Source of the DNA: Rossellomorea aquimaris
GTDB lineage: Bacteria; Bacillota; Bacilli; Bacillales; Bacillaceae_B
DNA length: 64,000 nt
Direction: 5' to 3'
NCBI RefSeq assembly: GCF_035590735.1
Contig: NZ_CP141595.1
Location: 615,001-679,000 of the forward strand
Part shown: positions 59,996 through 64,000 of the stretch, in pieces
How the letters are laid out: each line of letters opens with the position of its first letter
How positions within the stretch are numbered: the stretch's first letter is position 1
Notes under the pieces: model-generated
Seen by the model: only the letters and a program-made list of their open reading frames with translations
The model's database searches: none
What the model was told of the DNA's origin: nothing
Position numbers and translations under genes: made by a program

Positions 59996-60394
59996 ATGGT
60001 GAAGAGACCCATAGGTGTATCAATCATTAGTTATTTTTATATTTTTGGTAGCATCGTATTATTGTTTACCGCTATTTTTTATCAGGCTGATGCTGACACC
60101 ATTAGCATTGCAGAACGATTTGGAGTAACAGTCGTACCTGAACGAATCATGAGAGTAGTTGTGGCGTTCCTTTCCTTGTTGATGGTTTATGGGTACATGA
60201 GAATGAAAAAATGGGGTTTTTGGTTAATGATGATGTATTCGGTGCTATTTGGATTCATCAGTTTCATATTATTAACGAATGAACCTCCACAGCCCTTTAT
60301 AGGAAATGTTGTTTTTTCGGTCATCGTCTTGATTTATACGATTTATGTGAGAGAGGCATTTTTCAAGACTGCTCCGAGAAATCAGTCTATTTAA
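59996..60394 (+). CDS. Multi-pass membrane protein, unknown function
   Basis: This protein of about 132 residues has four hydrophobic helices with charged loops (RMKKWGF, REAFFKT). GGAGGTG at 59987-59993 supports initiation at ATG 59996 or GTG 59999. Another small membrane protein gene follows after 15 bp. The family is not recognised. Confidence 0.6.
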   Translation: MVKRPIGVSIISYFYIFGSIVLLFTAIFYQADADTISIAERFGVTVVPERIMRVVVAFLSLLMVYGYMRMKKWGFWLMMMYSVLFGFISFILLTNEPPQPFIGNVVFSVIVLIYTIYVREAFFKTAPRNQSI

Positions 60395-60409
60395 GACAGG
60401 GGAGATACT

Positions 60410-60649
60410 ATGAAAGAAATGACAGGCACTAATATTCTGATTTTCGTCGGTTGGTTGTCGGTCATTTTGGCCTTCTTCACTCCATCGTTCTTTCACGGTT
60501 TCATCGCCTTATGCGTGGGGCTGGTCTTAAAAAAGGACTACGAGAAAAAACGGTATGGAATGTTTTTCATGGTTTTAGGGATTATGAGCGAGATTTTACC
60601 TCACGTTATAGGATTTATATTGATCGGGTACATGGAAAAAGCGCTTTAA
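60410..60649 (+). CDS. Small membrane protein, unknown function
   Basis: This 79-residue protein has two or three hydrophobic helices (LIFVGWLSVILAFFTP, HGFIALCVGLVL, GMFFMVLGIM) and a short basic loop (KKDYEKKRY). GGGGAG precedes the ATG. It forms an operon with the preceding membrane protein gene. Confidence 0.55.
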   Translation: MKEMTGTNILIFVGWLSVILAFFTPSFFHGFIALCVGLVLKKDYEKKRYGMFFMVLGIMSEILPHVIGFILIGYMEKAL

Positions 60650-60779
60650 GAGAGTTTATCAAAAGAAGATAAGCTTAGTTTGCGGGAGGAGTGAAAGTAT
60701 TACAATCCAAAGTTGACTGAAAATTGAAACTTTTTAGCGGCTCCATTCGTAAATGTAAGTAAAACGAGGGGGAATTAAT

Positions 60780-61094
60780 ATGAAGAAATTTGTAACACGA
60801 AAGTCAATAGTAACGGCTGCGATACTTGCAATTGCTATTTGGATCGGGAGCCTTCTGTTCACTTTTTCTTACGGGGAATGGAGCTTTTTCATCGGTCTTG
60901 GGATAGCAGTGGGACTTTTCTTTTTTAATAGTAGCGGTGGTGCGCTATCAAAAGGGGCTACCCTTGAAGCAAGTGAGGCAGGGTGGAAGATTCAGAAGGA
61001 CAATGAGCTTAAAGCGAATGTAGGTTCAGTGTTTTATGGAGCAGTTTTATTTACGCTGATCAGTTTGATTTTCATGATCGTTACGTATTTTTAA
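60780..61094 (+). CDS. DUF5316-like membrane protein
   Basis: This 104-residue protein has three hydrophobic helices with the connecting segment NSSGGALSKGATLEASEAGWKIQKDNE. It resembles DUF5316 proteins of bacilli; the match is moderate. RBS GAGGGGGAA precedes the ATG. No function is known. Confidence 0.6.
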   Translation: MKKFVTRKSIVTAAILAIAIWIGSLLFTFSYGEWSFFIGLGIAVGLFFFNSSGGALSKGATLEASEAGWKIQKDNELKANVGSVFYGAVLFTLISLIFMIVTYF

Positions 61095-61365
61095 TGATAG
61101 ATTAAAAGTTTTCGAGACTATAGCTAATCGGCTATTCTTAACTAGCATTGATTGAGTAGGTAAAGCGAAGGAGCCAGCTGAAATAAAAGGTAGGAACTGC
61201 CTCAATGCAGTATAAATAGAAGGACAAAGGTGTTTACAACCACCTTTGTCCTTTTCTTATTTTTTAAAAAATAAAACTTTTTTTAAAAAAAGTGATCCAT
61301 ATCAAAATACGCTGCGTTATCTTACCAGAATACAAAAAACAAGAAGAAAAAGGAGAGTTCAAAAA
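61095..61365 (+). promoter_or_regulatory. Structured leader before the cell-wall protein gene
   Basis: ATAGC/GCTAT (about 61120-61136) and ACTGC/GCAGT (about 61196-61212) can form hairpins, followed by the strong terminator at 61220-61256. Two perfect AT palindromes follow at 61257-61274 (TTATTTTTTAAAAAATAA) and 61276-61293 (ACTTTTTTTAAAAAAAGT). Between them and ATG 61366 I see no clear sigma-A promoter. The terminator may belong to the previous gene or be an attenuator. Confidence 0.4.
61220..61256 (+). terminator. Strong terminator
   Basis: AAGGACAAAGGTG and CACCTTTGTCCTT form a perfect 13-bp stem followed by a T-rich tail. It is 110 bp before the start of the cell-wall protein gene. Confidence 0.8.
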
Positions 61366-62709
61366 ATGAAAAAAACAAAGATTCTTAAGAAAATCGCAGC
61401 ACCGATGTTAGGATTATCTCTATTAGCTCCGACGGTAAGTTTCGCGGCAGAAACGCCGACAGCTGTGACGCCGGCTTCCGATCTTCGTTCCACACTGGAC
61501 CAATTACTATCTGAACATTATGTATTAGCGGTAAACGCCATGGTGAAGGATTATAAAGATGCACCGGATGAGAAACAGGCATATGAAGCACTCAACCAAA
61601 ATGCACTGGATATGACACCGGCAATCGAATCGATTTACGGTAAAGAAGGCGCTCAGAAATTCGAAGAGATCTTTGCCGGACATAATGACTACTCCCCGGA
61701 TTTCGTCGAAGCGGCACAATCCGATGATGCGGAAATGAGAAAAGCTGCAGAAGCCGAAGTGAAAGAATTCGTCAATGAATTCTCAGCATTCCTTTCAACA
61801 GCAACAGAAGGAAATCTTCCAGAAGAAGCAGCGAAAGAAGTACTGACAGCACATGAGCAGGATGTCATCGAAACATTTGACAGCTATGTAGAAGAAGATT
61901 ATAAAGCGTATCAAACGAACTTCAAAGAAGGATACGACAGAATGTTTGATATCTCTAAAGCATTATCCGGAGCAATCGTAACGCAGATGCCGGATAAATT
62001 CAATAACACAAAAGCAGACGCACCGGCAGCGGAATTACGCTCTACATTAAATAATCTTGCAGCAGAACATTTCGCTTTAGCGGCGATGAGCATGCAAAAG
62101 GGTGTAAGTGAAGCGCCTGATTATGATACGGCTACTTGGGCTGAAGATATGAACACAGAAGCCTGGACGAAGGCAATCGGATCTATTTATGGTGAAGAAG
62201 GAGCTGCACAGTTCAAGAAGTTATGGACGAGTGAGCACATCAATGCTCAGGCAGACCTTGTAAGTGCGACATTAGCAGGTGACGAAGAAGCTGTGAAGGC
62301 AGCGAAAGACAGCCTGGGTATGTTCACTGAAGAATTCGGTACATTCCTTGCGACAGCAACAGAAGGAAACCTTCCGAAAGACGCGGCCATCTCTTCACTG
62401 AAAACACATGAAGATCAAGTCGTGAACACGTTCGACTCGTATGTAGCGGAAGATTACAAAGGAAGCATGGATAGCTTCCGTGAAGGATATGCGTTCATGT
62501 TCGGTGTAGGGAAAGCACTTGGAGACGCGATTGTGAAGCAGAATCCTGAGAAGTTCGCATCCAGTGACATGCCGGAACAAATGCCAAACACAGGTATGGG
62601 CGGTGCAGCTGATCAACAAATGCCAATGGCTGCATGGATCACATTTGTCGCAGTAGCATTAATGGCTGGTGGAATCATCATCAAGAAAAAATTTGCTGAT
62701 CAACAATAA
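61366..62709 (+). CDS. Cell-wall-anchored protein with two helical repeats
   Basis: This 447-residue protein has a signal peptide (cleavage near SFAAE), then two related repeats at about residues 39-212 and 223-397. Both begin with LRSTL and contain EH (His51, His235), GHN/EHI (His106, His291), EGNLP and AHE/THE (His163, His348), so three histidines per repeat are conserved. The C-terminus has MPNTG (406-410), a hydrophobic helix and KKK, an LPxTG-type sorting signal whose first residue is Met. The following class F sortase is its likely anchor enzyme. A metal-binding bundle is possible. ATG 61366 follows AAGGAGAG. Confidence 0.75.
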   Translation: MKKTKILKKIAAPMLGLSLLAPTVSFAAETPTAVTPASDLRSTLDQLLSEHYVLAVNAMVKDYKDAPDEKQAYEALNQNALDMTPAIESIYGKEGAQKFEEIFAGHNDYSPDFVEAAQSDDAEMRKAAEAEVKEFVNEFSAFLSTATEGNLPEEAAKEVLTAHEQDVIETFDSYVEEDYKAYQTNFKEGYDRMFDISKALSGAIVTQMPDKFNNTKADAPAAELRSTLNNLAAEHFALAAMSMQKGVSEAPDYDTATWAEDMNTEAWTKAIGSIYGEEGAAQFKKLWTSEHINAQADLVSATLAGDEEAVKAAKDSLGMFTEEFGTFLATATEGNLPKDAAISSLKTHEDQVVNTFDSYVAEDYKGSMDSFREGYAFMFGVGKALGDAIVKQNPEKFASSDMPEQMPNTGMGGAADQQMPMAAWITFVAVALMAGGIIIKKKFADQQ

Positions 62710-62722
62710 TTCATAGAGCCAT

Positions 62723-62757
62723 GGGAAGAGCGGGAATCTGCTCTTCTCTCTTCTCTT
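62723..62757 (+). terminator. Terminator between substrate and sortase genes
   Basis: GAAGAGC and GCTCTTC arms followed by a T-rich run. It should limit sortase expression relative to the substrate. Confidence 0.6.
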
Positions 62758-62773
62758 AAGTGGAGGGAATATA

Positions 62774-63748
62774 ATGAAGAAACGAATACTTATCATACTG
62801 ATCGCGGTCCTTATGATTGGTGTTGTCAGCTTTCAGGCAATCGCAAAGGACGGACCTGAGAAAGAAAATCAGACAACTCAATCCGATAAGAAACAAACAG
62901 TGGAAAAAGAAAAAGCAAAAAGCGGGGTGGGTACCGCCCATAAGGAAGAAGAGTTTGTTCTTCTTGACTCTTTAAAGAAGAAGAAAACAGAGCTTGAAGA
63001 GCAGGTAAAGGTTCAAGAAGAAGGAATTACGCCTTCCCGTGTACAGATTCCGAGCATGGACATCGATACCAACATCATTCCCGTCGGTTTACTTGAAAAC
63101 GGGGAAATGGAAGTTCCTGAAGATACCGATGTGGTCGGATGGTACGATCGTGGGGTGAAGGTCGGTACAAAGGGAAATGCCGTCCTTGCTGGACATGTCG
63201 ACAGTAAGAAAGGCCCGGCAATTTTCTTCTATCTGAAGAACATCAAAGTAGGGGAGAAAATCATCGTCACGGATGAAAAGGGAATGGAACGGACTTTCGA
63301 GGTGAAATCGAAGGAAAGCTATCCGAATGATGAAGCTCCGATCGAGAAAATCTTCGGACCATCGGATAAACGGAACCTGAATGTCATTACGTGCACAGGT
63401 ACGTTCAATCATGACGAACATCTTTATCCGGACCGTCTGGTCGTGTATACAGAGCTCATCTCTGAAACCCAAGTCAATGAGCTTGAAGCTCCTGAACCAC
63501 CGACGGCAGTCGAATACGATACCGGATCCCTTTCCTGGCACTCGGTCAATGATGATACGGTAATGGGTTACAGAGTGTATAAAAAGTCCTCAGACGCGAA
63601 AGAGTTCGAACATATCGAAAGCATTTCAGCACACGAACGGAAGAGCTTTTTTGATGGAGAGGGTGAAAAGGGAGATTCTTATTACATCACAACTGTGAAT
63701 ATTGAAGATATGGAATCTAAAGCCTCTGAAAAAATGGTAGTGAAATAA
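62774..63748 (+). CDS. Class F sortase with C-terminal fibronectin-like domain
   Basis: This 324-residue protein has an N-terminal helix (residues 4-20), a lysine-rich linker, and a class F sortase domain. The catalytic His141 is in VLAGHVDS, Cys207 in NVITCTGTF, and Arg221 in YPDRLVVY. A further 80 residues resemble a fibronectin type III module (PEPPTAVEYDTGSLSWHSV). This extra domain is unusual for sortases. It should anchor the upstream MPNTG protein to the wall. GTGGAGGG precedes the ATG. Confidence 0.82.
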   Translation: MKKRILIILIAVLMIGVVSFQAIAKDGPEKENQTTQSDKKQTVEKEKAKSGVGTAHKEEEFVLLDSLKKKKTELEEQVKVQEEGITPSRVQIPSMDIDTNIIPVGLLENGEMEVPEDTDVVGWYDRGVKVGTKGNAVLAGHVDSKKGPAIFFYLKNIKVGEKIIVTDEKGMERTFEVKSKESYPNDEAPIEKIFGPSDKRNLNVITCTGTFNHDEHLYPDRLVVYTELISETQVNELEAPEPPTAVEYDTGSLSWHSVNDDTVMGYRVYKKSSDAKEFEHIESISAHERKSFFDGEGEKGDSYYITTVNIEDMESKASEKMVVK

Positions 63749-63754
63749 GATTTG

Positions 63755-63793
63755 GGAAGGGACCCTTCTGCAATTTGCAGGTCTCTTTCTTTC
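63755..63793 (+). terminator. Terminator after sortase gene
   Basis: AAGGGACC and GGTCTCTTT arms enclose a CTGCAA/TTGCAG inner hairpin, followed by TTTC. Confidence 0.5.
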
Positions 63794-63918
63794 GAATGAA
63801 AAGGGATAGCAAAGAACAAGAATCATCCCCTCTTAGCTTTTTTTAATGGAACGAAATGTGATAAAGCAGCCGGTATGGTACCATAATGTCATATGATTCA
63901 ACATAAGAAGGTGAGCAT

Positions 63919-64000
63919 GTGGACATCAGGCACTTAAAATATTTTATTGAAGTAACGAGATTCAAGAGCTTCACCCGTGCGGCGGATCATTTGTTTGTGA
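63919..64000 (+). CDS. LysR-family regulator, 5' end only
   Basis: The window ends 27 codons into this gene. The readable part, DIRHLKYFIEVTRFKSFTRAADHL, is the classic beginning of a LysR helix-turn-helix, where SFTRAADHL is the first recognition segment. The start is GTG with AAGAAGGTGAG upstream. Its ligand and targets cannot be judged. Confidence 0.7.
   Translation, partial: MDIRHLKYFIEVTRFKSFTRAADHLFV

Noticed and set aside
61095..61256. Cyclic-di-GMP riboswitch before the cell-wall protein
   Set aside because: The conserved GEMM core sequences are absent, although hairpins and a terminator are present.

Overview
The window looks like chromosome of an endospore-forming member of the Bacillaceae (Bacillus/Rossellomorea type). 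Many products match Bacillus subtilis families (YfkD, YfkAB, PdaA, RlmCD/YefA, VmlR, SacB/LevB, YunD, YwaF, YhfK, PepF), ribosome binding sites are strong AGGAGG-like sites, TTG and GTG starts are common, and GC content is moderate. PdaA points to spore cortex formation. No rRNA, tRNA, phage, insertion sequence or CRISPR array was seen. The genus is an inference.

Layout. 0-13 kb: housekeeping and small-protein genes (YfkD, radical SAM YfkAB, class I fumarase, DUF4825 and DUF4362 lipoproteins, PdaA, AlkA-type glycosylase, RlmCD, an Old Yellow Enzyme, a TerC protein). 13.5-19 kb: vmlR behind a readable transcription attenuator, a YusW lipoprotein and an ABC-2 exporter. 19-27.5 kb: an E. coli FadR-like GntR regulator with two TGGT-N3-ACCA operators, coupled to a fatty acid hydroxylase-family gene, then scattered oxidoreductases, a WYL regulator with a divergent SDR gene, and YwaF. 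27.5-35.7 kb: a levan locus with a YesM/YesN-type two-component system, an overlapping lipoprotein solute-binding protein without permeases, levansucrase and a membrane-anchored endolevanase. 35.7-48.8 kb: small membrane and enzyme genes, with a decayed duplicate of a ykvA 3' end and a twice-frameshifted DUF3885 gene. 48.9-52.2 kb: an ECF sigma / anti-sigma / two-permease operon. 52.4-61 kb: signal peptidase, YunD, oligoendopeptidase F and small membrane proteins. 61-64 kb: a cell-wall protein with two helical repeats and an MPNTG sorting motif, its adjacent class F sortase, and the start of a LysR regulator.

The most unexpected non-coding signal is a dispersed composite element found three times (about 3.07-3.24, 46.40-46.62 and 56.81-57.05 kb). 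Each copy has a conserved GAAATTCCTGCTTG-like module beside an array of six degenerate units spaced 20-21 bp, about two DNA turns. A second family, GAGGGACGGACCTT, occurs seven or more times at gene ends, alone or as long inverted-repeat hairpins. Two leaders carry terminators placed before genes: vmlR, where a competing antiterminator can be drawn, and an HD-domain phosphohydrolase.

The levan locus reads as one functional unit. The kinase, the regulator and the permease-less binding protein probably sense a sugar and control production (SacB) and trimming (LevB) of levan. This is inferred from gene order and overlaps, not shown. All start sites were chosen by ribosome-binding-site inspection and all family names come from recalled motifs; no database search was run.
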